DNA of 64,000 nt from an uncultured Candidatus Melainabacteria bacterium (GCA_934754515.1 CAKVIG010000010.1:18044-82043), one strand, 5' to 3'. Shown: positions 14,778 through 24,228, numbered from the stretch's first letter. The notes: generated by a model from the letters alone, not told the origin. Numbers and translations: made by a program.

Positions 14778-16919
14778 TTAAGCGTTTAATTTAGCTTTAT
14801 CTTCTTCGGTTACACCCTTGATAGTAAGGTTGATTCTGCCCTTATCATCAATCTTGATAACCTTAACAATAACTTCGTCGCCGATATTAACGTGTGGTTC
14901 GATTGTTTCAATTCTTTCTTGGCAGATTTGAGAAATGTGAACCATACCGTCTTTACCACCGCCAAGTTCAACAAAAGCACCGATAGGAATGATTCTTACA
15001 ACTTTACCTTTGATAACCATACCAACTTCAGGTTTGAATGTAAGATCTTTAATCATCTTCTTAGCAATTGCTGCACCTTCTTGGTCGTTAGAAGTAATTG
15101 TTACAACACCGCTGTCTTGAATATCAATTTCAGCACCTGATGCGTCAATAATTGCTCTGATTTGTTTACCACCAGGTCCGATAACTGTTCCGATATCTTC
15201 AGTAGGAATTGTCATTGTAGAAATGCTTGGTGCAAATGGTGAAAGTTGTTTTGCAGGTTCTGTAATAACTTTTCTCATTTCACCCAAGATATGCAATCTG
15301 CCTTCTTTTGCTTGAGCCAAAGCTCTTCTCAATGTATCGTTTGCAATACCTTTTGCCTTCATATCCATTTGAAGAGCTGTGATACCGTCATCGTTACCTG
15401 TAACTTTGAAGTCCATATCACCTAAGAAGTCTTCAATACCTTGAATATCAGTTAATACAACAGGTTCTTTACCTTCTTCTGTAATCATACCCATTGCAAC
15501 GCCGCCAATCATACATTTAACAGGAACACCGGCGTTCATTAAAGCCATTGAAGAACCGCAAGTTGAACCCATTGATGTAGAACCGTTTGATTCCAATACA
15601 TCTGAAGTTACACGGATTGTATAACCGAATTCTTCTTGAGAAGGAAGTGCTGGAACGTTAGCTCTTTCTGCTAAGTTACCGTGACCAACTTCACGTCTGC
15701 CAGGACCTCTTAGAGGTTTAACTTCACCAACTGAGAATCCTGGGAAGATGTATTTGTGCATGTAAGTTTTTTCTGTTTCAGGATCAACGCCGTCTAATTC
15801 TTGTTTCATGCCAGGGCCTGCAAGTGTTGCAACTGACAAGATTTGAGTTTGACCTCTTGTAAATACGGCTGAACCGTGAGCGCGAGGAATAACACCAACT
15901 TCACACCAAATAGGTCTAACTTCGGTCGGTTTACGTCCGTCTGCTCTAACACCTTCATCAAGAATCATTGCACGCATAATTTTCTTTTCAGCAGCTTTAA
16001 ATTCTTCCGCAACAAAGTCAATGCCTGTTTCTTCAATGATTTTGTGGATGTAATGGTCTTCAGGAAGTGCTTCAACTCTTTCTTTAACAAGCTTTTTAGC
16101 TTCTTCCAATTTTTCTTGTCTGTACTTTCTGTCGAAATTGTGATATGCATCAAAAATCATATCGTGAGCAACTTCGTTAATGATATTTTTAAGTTCTGTT
16201 GTATCGTAAGGGTTTACGAATTCTTCTTTAACAACGCCACAAGCTTTTGCAAATTCAACTTGAGCTTCACATTGTTTTCTGATTTCACCTTGAGCAAATT
16301 CAACAGCTTCCATAATATCGTCTTCTGTAACGAATTTACAACCTGCTTCAACCATGATTACAGAATCATGTGTACCTGCTACAACAATATCTAAATCTGA
16401 TTTGTCAGCTTGTTGGTGAGTTGGGTTTGCAATAAGTTGACCATCAACTTTTGAAACTCTTACAGCACCAATAGGGCCTTCAAATGGTGCGCCTGAAAGC
16501 ATCAATGCGCAAGATGCACCTAACATAGCTAATGTATCAGGTTGGTTTTGTTGGTCATAGCTGAATAATTGAGCTACGATTTGAATATCGTTTCTATATC
16601 CTTTTGGGAATAGAGGTCTGATTGGTCTATCAATTAAACGTGAAACAAGGATAGCTTTATCGCTTGCTTTACCTTCTGAACGGTTGTAACCGCCAGGGAT
16701 ACGTCCGATTGAAGACATTCTTTCTTCATAATCAATAAGAAGTGGGAAAAAGTCTATCCCAACTCTAGGTTCTTTACTAACTACGCAGTGTACAAATAAC
16801 ATTGTGTCACCGCAACGAACAGTAACGCTTCCGTTAGTTGATTGAGCGTACTTACCTGTTTCAACAGTAACGGTTTTACCGCCGATTTCTAATTGAAAAC
16901 TTTTTGTTTCAGGTACCAT
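14778..16919 (-). CDS. pnp: Polyribonucleotide nucleotidyltransferase (PNPase)
   Basis: PNPase degrades RNA phosphorolytically from the 3' end. The 713 residues are the normal length. The order is RNase PH domain 1 (about 10-140, LIDRPIRPLFPKGY), a helical linker, RNase PH domain 2 (about 325-540, with PGFSVGEVKPLRGPGRREVGHG and GDMDFKVTGNDDGITALQMD), a KH domain (GTVIGPGGKQIRAI, about 565-620) and an S1 domain (GKVVRIIPIGAFVELGGGKDG, about 630-700). GAAGGA precedes the ATG. It is monocistronic here, with its own terminator; no rpsO is adjacent. Confidence 0.98.
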   Translation of the reverse strand: MVPETKSFQLEIGGKTVTVETGKYAQSTNGSVTVRCGDTMLFVHCVVSKEPRVGIDFFPLLIDYEERMSSIGRIPGGYNRSEGKASDKAILVSRLIDRPIRPLFPKGYRNDIQIVAQLFSYDQQNQPDTLAMLGASCALMLSGAPFEGPIGAVRVSKVDGQLIANPTHQQADKSDLDIVVAGTHDSVIMVEAGCKFVTEDDIMEAVEFAQGEIRKQCEAQVEFAKACGVVKEEFVNPYDTTELKNIINEVAHDMIFDAYHNFDRKYRQEKLEEAKKLVKERVEALPEDHYIHKIIEETGIDFVAEEFKAAEKKIMRAMILDEGVRADGRKPTEVRPIWCEVGVIPRAHGSAVFTRGQTQILSVATLAGPGMKQELDGVDPETEKTYMHKYIFPGFSVGEVKPLRGPGRREVGHGNLAERANVPALPSQEEFGYTIRVTSDVLESNGSTSMGSTCGSSMALMNAGVPVKCMIGGVAMGMITEEGKEPVVLTDIQGIEDFLGDMDFKVTGNDDGITALQMDMKAKGIANDTLRRALAQAKEGRLHILGEMRKVITEPAKQLSPFAPSISTMTIPTEDIGTVIGPGGKQIRAIIDASGAEIDIQDSGVVTITSNDQEGAAIAKKMIKDLTFKPEVGMVIKGKVVRIIPIGAFVELGGGKDGMVHISQICQERIETIEPHVNIGDEVIVKVIKIDDKGRINLTIKGVTEEDKAKLNA

Positions 16920-17044
16920 TTTTCCTTCTTTCTCCGGCTACTCGAAAGCCGAATGCTTCCATTAAGTTCTACTAATTTTCTTTTAAAATTTTCCATGCTG
17001 ATTATACAATAAACATGCGATTTTCGCAAAATAAATCGAGTAAA

Positions 17045-17090
17045 ACAAAAACGCGAATAAGTTTTTTATCAAACTTATTCGCGTTTTTGT
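17045..17090. terminator. Bidirectional-looking terminator hairpin
   Basis: A 20-bp perfect stem (17045-17064 with 17071-17090, core AACGCGAATAAG) and a 6-base loop, with T/A tracts in the arms. It lies downstream of the gene at 17109-17603 and upstream of pnp, so it should end the former. Confidence 0.8.
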
Positions 17091-17108
17091 TATTTTTTCA
17101 TTTAATAT

Positions 17109-17603
17109 TTAAACTTTTTCCTCAGAAATCGGTTGGATATCTAATTTTGCAAATGTTCTGGAAGCTTTTGCAAATTTGTAAGTTCCGGGAGGTGTTGTTA
17201 CCGCAAGTGATGTTGCAAAACCGGCTGATAAACCAGCTACAACGCCTGTAACAGTCGCCAAAATCTGCTTAAGAGTAGAAGCTTTTCTAGTTAATGCAAT
17301 TGGAATTGCTGCGCCGATAAATCCGCCGGCACCTACAATTGCACGAGAAATATTTCTTCTTTTCTTAATATCTGCTTCGGAAGAATTTTCTGTGACATAT
17401 TTTTGTATTTTGGGAGCTGCATCCATAATATCACGATATGCAGATTCAAATTTATCTGTGTCAGTACCTGCAACACTCAAACGTCCGGCTTCTTTGCCAT
17501 CAGAATCAATTACTCTGTAAATTGCTCTGCCATTTTCAGTCGAACCCATTCTTTGAATATTGCCATAAGAATTTTGTTTAAAACCGGTAATTCCATTAAC
17601 CAT
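17109..17603 (-). CDS. Small membrane protein of unknown function
   Basis: A 164-residue protein with a soluble N-terminal half (NGRAIYRVIDSDGKEAGRL looks like a beta-hairpin) and two adjacent hydrophobic segments at about 88-105 and 112-135 (ISRAIVGAGGFIGAAIPIAL; ILATVTGVVAGLSAGFATSL). There is no signal peptide. I do not recognise the family. It is monocistronic, with a strong terminator after it and a region of hairpins before it. Other small glycine-rich membrane proteins in this window (40926-41363, 53916-54188) have a similar look but no clear homology. Confidence 0.6.
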   Translation of the reverse strand: MVNGITGFKQNSYGNIQRMGSTENGRAIYRVIDSDGKEAGRLSVAGTDTDKFESAYRDIMDAAPKIQKYVTENSSEADIKKRRNISRAIVGAGGFIGAAIPIALTRKASTLKQILATVTGVVAGLSAGFATSLAVTTPPGTYKFAKASRTFAKLDIQPISEEKV

Positions 17604-17767
17604 AAAAATCTACCTTCACACTAATACTACTTATATCTATAAAGTAATCCAAACAAAATTTTTTGCTAGTTTATAAAGAAATGTAAAGTAAAATTTTCCC
17701 AAAGGATATTCCTTAGAAAAATGTTATTACATACCATAACATAACTTCACAAAAGATATGTAGGTAA

Positions 17768-17793
17768 TTGACAACAAAAATTTTTTGTATAAT
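17768..17793 (+). promoter_or_regulatory. Promoter of the Cys-leader attenuator
   Basis: A consensus -10 TATAAT at 17788-17793. A TTGACA at 17768-17773 is present but only 14 bases away, so the true -35 may be the overlapping TAATTG at 17765-17770 with a 17-base spacer. Transcription should start at about 17800, two or three bases before the leader ATG. Confidence 0.6.
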
Positions 17794-17802
17794 TATTTAA
17801 GT

Positions 17803-17850
17803 ATGGCTAGACGAAATATTAAAACTCAAAATTGTTGTTGCAAGTTCTAA
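17803..17850 (+). CDS. Cysteine-run leader peptide (15 aa)
   Basis: The ORF reads MARRNIKTQN, three consecutive Cys codons (TGT TGT TGC, 17833-17841), Lys, Phe, stop. It lies almost directly at the predicted transcript start, with at most a few bases of 5' UTR, so translation would be leaderless. Its last codons form the first arm of a set of alternative hairpins that ends in a terminator (17904-17936). That arrangement identifies it as an attenuator leader that senses charged tRNA-Cys. Confidence rests on the codon run and RNA geometry, not on homology. Confidence 0.75.
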   Translation: MARRNIKTQNCCCKF

Positions 17851-17936
17851 CAGGACTTGTCTTTTGTGATGTAACAATTTTGTAGAAATAAATAGTTTGA
17901 TGAGTCCTTGATTTTATGTAAATTAAGGGCTTTTTT
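17842..17936 (+). promoter_or_regulatory. trp-type transcription attenuator (Cys)
   Basis: Four segments can be read. Segment 1 is AAGTTCT (17842-17848, inside the leader ORF); segment 2 is AGGACTT (17852-17858); segment 3 is GTCCTTGATTT (17904-17914); segment 4 is AAATTAAGGGC (17920-17930), followed by six T. 1:2 gives 7 bp, 2:3 (AGGACT with AGTCCT at 17903-17908, extendable by G-U pairs) gives the antiterminator, and 3:4 gives an 11-bp terminator. A ribosome stalled on the Cys codons would mask segment 1 and favour 2:3, letting transcription reach the gene at 17963. Confidence 0.75.
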
Positions 17937-17962
17937 CATGTGCGAATTTGAAAGGATTAAAA

Positions 17963-19468
17963 ATGAAAGTTTATAACAATGCACCCCAAATACAATTTAG
18001 AACACCAAACTTCCGCGGACCGATAGATAATCCACTAACTCAAGGTTTAGCTGCATTAAGTACAAATCCTATGCTTAACGCCTCTTTAGTTGATGTTTTT
18101 GCAATGGGATTACCGAGAACGGTTGTTGAGTATAAAGAACGCAACAAATACGCAGGTTTTGAGATGGCGTTTAGAGAATTTACGGGAACATTTATAGCTT
18201 GTTTTTCAGCAGGCTTATTCGGTCAAATGATTAATAAAACTATGTCAAAACGTATTCAGCCTGAAATTAAGGTTAATGAAAATTCTTGGGTTTCAAATAA
18301 TGCAATTGATGTTTTGAATGACATTAATAAATCAGGAAAAAATTATTCAAAAAATCTTTTCAACTCACTTTCGGGTTTAAATAAAAATGAAGAACAGGCA
18401 TGGAATAAAATTAACTGGGACAAAATAGAATGGTACGATAAAAATGCTTGGAATAATTTGAAATGGGATAACAAAGATTTTGAAGGGGTTCATAACAAAA
18501 TCAAATCAGAAAAATCAATTATTGAAACTTTTGATAAATTAATTTATGATAAAAATCTTTCAAAAAACGACTCAAAGAATTTACAAAATATTCTGACGGA
18601 AAGAGTAATTAACGCAGTTGGTGCTGAAAGTAGTATTACCCTTAAAAGCGGCGAGAAATCTATAACTTCAACTGTGCAGAATATTTTAAGGGATTCAATT
18701 GATATGGGAAAAAATGTTTTTTCTGCAAATGAATCAGAAAAAGCAATTGCAAAACTCAAAAAGTTAAACAAAGTTAAAACACTTGGCGCACTTACTCTAT
18801 CTGTTGCCTTAGCTCTTACTAACCAAGCGATAAATCGTTATATCACACAAAAGCGCACGGGAAGCAAAGAATTTGTCGGCAACATGGACTATGAAAGCCA
18901 CATTGGAAATAACAGTCAGACAGATAAAAAGAAAAATCTTAATTTCAATAAGGCTTTAGCAAGTGCAGGTTTTGTAGCAATGCTTGCAAAAGTTATGAAT
19001 ATCAAAAACGTAAAAGATTTCTTTAAGAAACTTGAATTCACCGGACCAACTACAAGCGGAAACGCGATTAAAACAGTTTATGGAGCGTTGATTTTAGGAA
19101 GATTTTTCGCATCAAAAGATAATACGGAACTTAGAGAAACAGTAGTAAGAGATTATTTAGGTTTCTTGAACTGGCTTGTATTGGGCGGTTTTGTTGCAAA
19201 AGGTGTCGGTAATTTGCTGGATAAAGACAGAAAAGATTTGTTTAATACTTCAAAAGAAGGCAAAGGTGTTAAACATTGGCTAAATGATGTTTCATTAAAA
19301 ACACATTCTGAAATTGCAGCGCAAGGCGGAAAAGATGTTAAAAAGAATTTGCGTAAACTAAATATTGCTCATATTTCAGGTCTTGCATATTCAGCCTTAA
19401 TGCTGGGAATATTACTACCAAAACTAAATATTTCTATGACAAAACATAAGCAAAAAAATGTAGCATAA
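17963..19468 (+). CDS. Lineage-specific membrane protein A, under a Cys attenuator
   Basis: A 501-residue protein of unknown function, clearly paralogous to the product of 54372-55868. Shared blocks include TVVEYKERNKYAG/YYDTKNRNQYAG near the N-terminus, ILRDSIDMGK, KLEFTGPTTSGNAIKTVY, TELRETVVRDYLGFLNWLV, and a KEGKGVKHWLND stretch near the C-terminus. The N-terminus MKVYNNAPQIQFRTPNFRGP is not a signal peptide. Four or five hydrophobic segments (about 70-95, 280-300, 335-350, 380-430, 470-490) suggest an integral membrane protein. ATG 17963 with AAAGGA upstream is preferred to TTG 17948. Expression is probably controlled by the attenuator just upstream. Confidence 0.8.
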   Translation: MKVYNNAPQIQFRTPNFRGPIDNPLTQGLAALSTNPMLNASLVDVFAMGLPRTVVEYKERNKYAGFEMAFREFTGTFIACFSAGLFGQMINKTMSKRIQPEIKVNENSWVSNNAIDVLNDINKSGKNYSKNLFNSLSGLNKNEEQAWNKINWDKIEWYDKNAWNNLKWDNKDFEGVHNKIKSEKSIIETFDKLIYDKNLSKNDSKNLQNILTERVINAVGAESSITLKSGEKSITSTVQNILRDSIDMGKNVFSANESEKAIAKLKKLNKVKTLGALTLSVALALTNQAINRYITQKRTGSKEFVGNMDYESHIGNNSQTDKKKNLNFNKALASAGFVAMLAKVMNIKNVKDFFKKLEFTGPTTSGNAIKTVYGALILGRFFASKDNTELRETVVRDYLGFLNWLVLGGFVAKGVGNLLDKDRKDLFNTSKEGKGVKHWLNDVSLKTHSEIAAQGGKDVKKNLRKLNIAHISGLAYSALMLGILLPKLNISMTKHKQKNVA

Positions 19469-19475
19469 AAGGATA

Positions 19476-20405
19476 TTAATTATTAATTAACAAATCAAAT
19501 TCCTTTGAAAAATCTTTCTGCTTAAGCTCGATTAATGGCAAATTATATTCATCTGCAAGTTTTTTTACTTTGATATCATAATTTATCGCAAGTGCCTTTA
19601 CGCCGGATTTAATTGCAACAACGTTAGCATGAAATCTCATTCCTATAAGAAATTCTAAGTCTGAAATTTTTTCAAAAACTTCGTTTACGGAAAGTCCTTT
19701 TATAACTTCAACATTTTCTAAACCTTTTTTGTACAAAATTCTTGCGAATTTTTCACACACAGCTAAATCAATGCTATCTTGAAAAGATAAAACTTCAATT
19801 TTTTTATCAGAAAATCTTTTTACGATTTCATCCGCTAAAGCGTTCAAAAAGCTCTCATTCAGCGTAGGATAATTTCTCAGCTGCACTCCGACTACACCTT
19901 TTTGGTTCTTTTTAGGTAAATCCAAATCAAAAATCGGGTCGGGTTTTAATTCCGCATTAATTTTCCAACTTTTTAAAAGTTCTTGCGATTTTTTATCACG
20001 CACTGAAATTTTTGAAGCATGCTTTAATGCAATTTTTGTCAAAAATTGTCCAAACTTAGAATGAATCGGGCCTATTCCTTGTCTAAAAATTTCAACTTTT
20101 TTGCCAAAGAATAAAGCGCAATAAATTACGCCAAGATAATATAAAAGACTTTTAAAGCTTGTTACGTCCTGCAAAAGACTTCCGCCTCCTGACACTAAAA
20201 CATCTGCATCTTTTATTGCATCAACAAATTTTAACATCGGTACAGAATTTACATTATATAATTGAGCGGTTTTTTCAGGATTAGAGGAAATTAGAGTGAT
20301 TTTTTCAGCACCTTTTGATTTAAGTTTGTCAACCAAAACATGTGCGATTGCTTCGTCACCGAAATTGTCAAAGCCGATATAGCCTGAAACAACGTATTTT
20401 GTCAT
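19476..20405 (-). CDS. csaB: Polysaccharide pyruvyl transferase, CsaB family
   Basis: A 309-residue enzyme of the pyruvyl transferase family, which adds ketal pyruvate to cell-wall or exopolysaccharide sugars (CsaB anchors SLH-domain surface proteins in this way). Diagnostic stretches are YVVSGYIGFDNFGDEAIA at the N-terminus, VLVSGGGSLLQDVTS, RQGIGPI, and IGMRFHANVVAIKSGVKALAINYD near the C-terminus. Its start touches the kdgK stop (one shared base), so it is the last gene of an eda-kdgK-csaB operon. The metabolic link to the first two genes is unclear. Confidence 0.88.
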   Translation of the reverse strand: MTKYVVSGYIGFDNFGDEAIAHVLVDKLKSKGAEKITLISSNPEKTAQLYNVNSVPMLKFVDAIKDADVLVSGGGSLLQDVTSFKSLLYYLGVIYCALFFGKKVEIFRQGIGPIHSKFGQFLTKIALKHASKISVRDKKSQELLKSWKINAELKPDPIFDLDLPKKNQKGVVGVQLRNYPTLNESFLNALADEIVKRFSDKKIEVLSFQDSIDLAVCEKFARILYKKGLENVEVIKGLSVNEVFEKISDLEFLIGMRFHANVVAIKSGVKALAINYDIKVKKLADEYNLPLIELKQKDFSKEFDLLINN

Positions 20406-21334
20406 TAAACATTCTCCAAAACATTTTTAAGGTAAGGGATTGATTGAATTGCGCCGAAATTCTGTGTCTGCAAGCCTGAAACAACCGCAGCAAATTTTGT
20501 GGCTTCCGCAGGCGCATAACCGTTTGTAATTGCGTACAAAAATCCGCCGTTAAACACATCGCCAGAAGCAGTTGTATCAATAGCTTTAGATGTATTATAA
20601 AATTCCGTAAAGCTGATATCGCCCTTGTAGCCTGTGTAATAGCCGTTATCAATATGGGATTTTACGACAACTATTTTAACGCCTTTATCCCAGAAATAGT
20701 TCATGACTTTGTCAATTGATTCAACGTCATAAAGTCTTTCGGCATCATTTTTAAGGCTCAAAAAAATGATATCAGTGTAGTCTACGATTTCTTCAAAATA
20801 TTCTTTTGTATCGGTAGAATTCATAAAACAAGATGTGTAATTCGGATCATAAGCCGTCATTACATCATTTTCTTTTGCGAGTTTAAATGCGCTGTGCACA
20901 AGTTCTCTAGAGCTTGCGGAAAGTGATTGTACAACGCCTGTTGAATACACGAGTTTTAATTTTTTTATACAGTCTTCATTTAAATCATCAATAGATAATT
21001 TTGTTGCGGCGGTTTTTCTCTTGTAATATAAAAGTTCTTTTTTTTCTGGTGTACGAGAAACAATGTACATGCCGTTTTGTTCTTCGTTTGCCTTGATTAA
21101 AGAAGTGTCGATATTTTCTTTATTCAGGCTCGAAAGTATAAATTCGCTAAAACCGTCATTACCGACTTTTGTTACGTAAGTAACTTTACCGCCCAATCTT
21201 GCGATTGCAACCGCAGTAGTTACGGTATCACCGCCAAAATACTTGTTAAGCGTTGAAGTATCGGCAAGCGTTCCGTTAGAGGAAAGCTCGATTAAGCATT
21301 CGCCAATTATTGCGATATCTACTTTTGGCTCCAT
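20405..21334 (-). CDS. kdgK: PfkB-family sugar kinase, probable KDG kinase
   Basis: A 309-residue ribokinase-fold kinase. The N-terminal signature is GECLIELSS with KYFGGDTVTTAVAIARLGG; the C-terminal PfkB signature is DTTASGDVFNGGF, with the catalytic Asp at 259 (ASGD in place of the usual GAGD). Position next to an Eda-like aldolase argues that it phosphorylates 2-keto-3-deoxygluconate to KDPG, from pectin or uronic acid breakdown. The start overlaps the end of eda by 16 bases, so the two are co-translated. The substrate is inferred from the neighbour. Confidence 0.88.
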   Translation of the reverse strand: MEPKVDIAIIGECLIELSSNGTLADTSTLNKYFGGDTVTTAVAIARLGGKVTYVTKVGNDGFSEFILSSLNKENIDTSLIKANEEQNGMYIVSRTPEKKELLYYKRKTAATKLSIDDLNEDCIKKLKLVYSTGVVQSLSASSRELVHSAFKLAKENDVMTAYDPNYTSCFMNSTDTKEYFEEIVDYTDIIFLSLKNDAERLYDVESIDKVMNYFWDKGVKIVVVKSHIDNGYYTGYKGDISFTEFYNTSKAIDTTASGDVFNGGFLYAITNGYAPAEATKFAAVVSGLQTQNFGAIQSIPYLKNVLENV

Positions 21335-21948
21335 TTAGTATAATCCTTTATTTCAAGTAAAATTTCTTTTGTGCGGTTTGTGATTTCTTTTGGAGTAAAT
21401 CCGTTGTAGAAGTCACGACCGATACCAACAGCTGTCGCACCTGCTTTAATGTAAGTTACGGCGTCACCAAGTTTGATATTTCCCATAGGCATTAAGTTCA
21501 AAAATGGCATTTGTCTTAAAATATCTTCTATATACTGAACACCGCCCATTGCGTCTGTTGGGAATAATTTAATCAAAGGAATTCTTGATTTCCAAGCGTT
21601 GTATGCTTCGTTGGCAGTTGATGCGCCTGCGATAAACGGCACTTGTTTGTTTTTAGAAATTTTCACCATGTTCATTTGAAAAATCGGTGAAGAAAATAAT
21701 TTTGCACCACATTCAAGCGCAGCATCTGCTTGCATAGAGGTAATAATTCCACCTGCGCAAACATTTGCGAATTTTGAAACTTCTTGAATTGCTTCATAGA
21801 TTGAAGGGTTTTCAACATTGATTTCTAAAACTCTTATTCCACCTTCTACTAATGCTTTTGCTATTTCTATTGTTTGACTTGCTTCTTTGCACCTGATAAT
21901 AGGATAAATTTTATCCTGACTAATCATTTGTATGTAATTTTCACTCAT
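21319..21948 (-). CDS. eda: KDPG/KHG aldolase
   Basis: A 209-residue class I aldolase that splits 2-keto-3-deoxy-6-phosphogluconate to pyruvate and glyceraldehyde-3-phosphate. The Schiff-base Lys127 is in IPLIKLFPTD, and Glu42 in VLEINVEN corresponds to the catalytic Glu45 of E. coli Eda. The Gly-rich AGGIITS replaces the usual GAGTV. AGAGGATATATAAATG gives a good start. It heads the eda-kdgK-csaB operon, giving the lower half of a uronate/Entner-Doudoroff branch. Confidence 0.93.
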   Translation of the reverse strand: MSENYIQMISQDKIYPIIRCKEASQTIEIAKALVEGGIRVLEINVENPSIYEAIQEVSKFANVCAGGIITSMQADAALECGAKLFSSPIFQMNMVKISKNKQVPFIAGASTANEAYNAWKSRIPLIKLFPTDAMGGVQYIEDILRQMPFLNLMPMGNIKLGDAVTYIKAGATAVGIGRDFYNGFTPKEITNRTKEILLEIKDYTKWSQK

Positions 21949-22003
21949 TTATATATCCTCTTTGGCTATATTATAGCATAATAATTTGGAGTTTTCTTAT
22001 AAA

Positions 22004-22110
22004 GTTAATGGTGCAAAAAATTGCACCCTACTTTTCCTTAATAAAATATGTTCATGATAGAACATATATTTATTTAAAAATTGTAGGGTGCAATTTTTTG
22101 CACCATTAAC
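22004..22110. repeat. Inverted pair of GTAG/GGTGCAA REP-like elements
   Basis: Arms 22004-22031 and 22083-22110 are perfect 28-base reverse complements, each containing GTAG followed by GGTGCAA-TTT-TTGCACC. Between them is a smaller TATGTTC/GAACATA hairpin. The pair resembles a BIME. A single copy of the same element is at 44524-44545. Confidence 0.85.
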
Positions 22111-22181
22111 ATAACAGCTTACAATTGTTAAAAACAACAGATTAAGTTGCACTTTGTCCAAAATTCCTCTATCATTAAATT

Positions 22182-24167
22182 ATGAATAAGATTAAATTTG
22201 CATTTTCAAGTATCATTGTTATACTTTTTTTAGTTTTTGTTTACATTATAACTTACACTTTTGTTGAGCCGAAGGCCTATGATTTTATGACAAAGCACGT
22301 TTTAACCGAACGTTTGCCATTTGACACTCACAAGCAAACTTATGGTAGTGACGATGTTGTAGTTGTTGTTATTGATACAAAAAGTGCCGAACGTTACAGA
22401 TGGCCGTGGAAGCGTGAATTGTTGTGCAAAATTTTTAATTATTTCAATGATTATACGAGTGCTAAAGCTATTGTCTATGATGCTAATATTTCAAGCTTGG
22501 ACAAGGATAATCCGGAATCGGATAAGAAATTTTTTAACGACATAAATAAAATAGATAATTTTGTGCTTGGTTTTATCCCTCAAGCAATGCCTTGGGAAAA
22601 TCAAGAGCAGGGTGCGATTTATGACAAGGCTTTTGCGAAAAAATTTGCTCTGAATGCTACAAACAACAAAAAACTACATCAAAATTTGTATCAGAGCATT
22701 CTTCCTTATCCGACTCCATGTTTTAATGTGATAAAAAATGCAGGTTCTGTAACGGCGTTCCCGGGATTTATAAATGGACTTTCAAACTGGAATATCTTTG
22801 CGATGGATGAAGTTTTCAGAACTTATGAATACGTTTTTGAATATAAAGGACAGCTTTATCCGTCTTTAGCGTTGAAAACTTTCTTGATGGCGTATGATAA
22901 TCCTCAAATGGTTGTAGACGATAAAACTCTTGCATTTCCTGATTTAGAGTACAAAATAAAATTGAAAACTACGTCTTACCAATCAATTGTGCCAATTAAA
23001 TATTATAAATTATTTAACGGGTATTCACACCAAAAGTTTTCTGCAATTGATATAATGGATTCTTACGATAATATTAAATCAGGCAAAAAAACAATTGTCG
23101 ACCCTGAAATTTTTAAAGACAAAATCGTTGTAATCGGAGCAAACGTAACCGCAGGCGCAGGTTTAAACGATAATAAAAATACACCGATGGTTGTTGCTCA
23201 CCCGGGAGTTGATATTCAAGCAAGTGCAATGGATAATATTCTGCACAACGATTTTTTGAAAGTAACACCACACTTTGTAAATCTGTTTATAGTGCTTCTC
23301 GGAATGCTTGTGGTTTATGGAATTATCAGAGTTTATGATTTGTTTAAATCTATTTCTCTGACTTTTGCCTTGTTTGTCGGTTATTTAGCGTTTAGTGCAA
23401 TATGTTTTTATTTCGGCATTGTGATTAATGTAATTACGCCTCTCGTAATGTTTGTGATTATGATGATTATTGCATATATTCACAAATTTATTATTGAAAA
23501 TCAGAGCAAAGAAAAAGTTAAATCCGCAATGGGAAAATACATGTCACAAGACGTTATGAAACGAATTGTGATGAACATTGATAATTTGGGCTTGGGCGGA
23601 AAGAAGGCAACTGTAACTGTTTTGTTTTCTGATATCAGAGGTTTTACATCTCTCTCTGAAACAATGTCCGCAGAACAGGTTTCTGAAATTCTGAATGAAT
23701 ACTTTACTGAAATGGAACCGATTGTTGCAAAGCATAACGGAATTATTAATAAATTTATTGGTGATGCAGTTATGGCAATTTTTGGCGAACCTATTCAAGA
23801 TAAAAATCACGCTTTGAACGCTGTAAGATGCGGTTATGAAATGTTGGTAAAGGTTAAAGAACTTCAGCGTAAATGGGCGTCAGAAGGCAAACCTAGAATT
23901 GAAATAGGCGTTGGTATTAATACGGGCGAAGTTTTTGTAGGAAATATCGGTTCTGTGAATCGTATGGAATACACTGTTATCGGTGATACCGTGAACCTTG
24001 CAAGCCGTTTGGAAAGCTATAACAAGATTTATAAAACAAGTATGCTTATTGGCTCAACTACCTATGAGGCTACAAAAAATTATATAGAAGTAATTAAGAT
24101 TTCTGATGTAGAAATTCGAGGTAAGGCTCATAAAATGGATATTTATGAAGTCTTGAAAGTCGATTAA
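22182..24167 (+). CDS. CHASE2-domain adenylate cyclase
   Basis: A 661-residue membrane class III cyclase. It has an N-terminal membrane segment (about 5-27), an extracytoplasmic CHASE2 sensor (about 35-360, with DDVVVVVIDTKSAERYRWPW and KDKIVVIGANV), three membrane helices (about 365-435) and a cyclase domain (about 470-640). The metal-binding Asp are 484 (SDIRGFTSLS) and 528 (KFIGDAVMAIFG). Lys524 and the Asp of YTVIGDTVNLASRLE are the adenine-specifying pair, so the product should be cAMP. The layout is common in cyanobacteria. No clear ribosome site precedes the ATG. Confidence 0.93.
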   Translation: MNKIKFAFSSIIVILFLVFVYIITYTFVEPKAYDFMTKHVLTERLPFDTHKQTYGSDDVVVVVIDTKSAERYRWPWKRELLCKIFNYFNDYTSAKAIVYDANISSLDKDNPESDKKFFNDINKIDNFVLGFIPQAMPWENQEQGAIYDKAFAKKFALNATNNKKLHQNLYQSILPYPTPCFNVIKNAGSVTAFPGFINGLSNWNIFAMDEVFRTYEYVFEYKGQLYPSLALKTFLMAYDNPQMVVDDKTLAFPDLEYKIKLKTTSYQSIVPIKYYKLFNGYSHQKFSAIDIMDSYDNIKSGKKTIVDPEIFKDKIVVIGANVTAGAGLNDNKNTPMVVAHPGVDIQASAMDNILHNDFLKVTPHFVNLFIVLLGMLVVYGIIRVYDLFKSISLTFALFVGYLAFSAICFYFGIVINVITPLVMFVIMMIIAYIHKFIIENQSKEKVKSAMGKYMSQDVMKRIVMNIDNLGLGGKKATVTVLFSDIRGFTSLSETMSAEQVSEILNEYFTEMEPIVAKHNGIINKFIGDAVMAIFGEPIQDKNHALNAVRCGYEMLVKVKELQRKWASEGKPRIEIGVGINTGEVFVGNIGSVNRMEYTVIGDTVNLASRLESYNKIYKTSMLIGSTTYEATKNYIEVIKISDVEIRGKAHKMDIYEVLKVD

Positions 24168-24228
24168 ATAATATATATTAATATATTACGCAAAATCCAC
24201 GGTGTTAGACTATAAAAATAAGTGCAAA

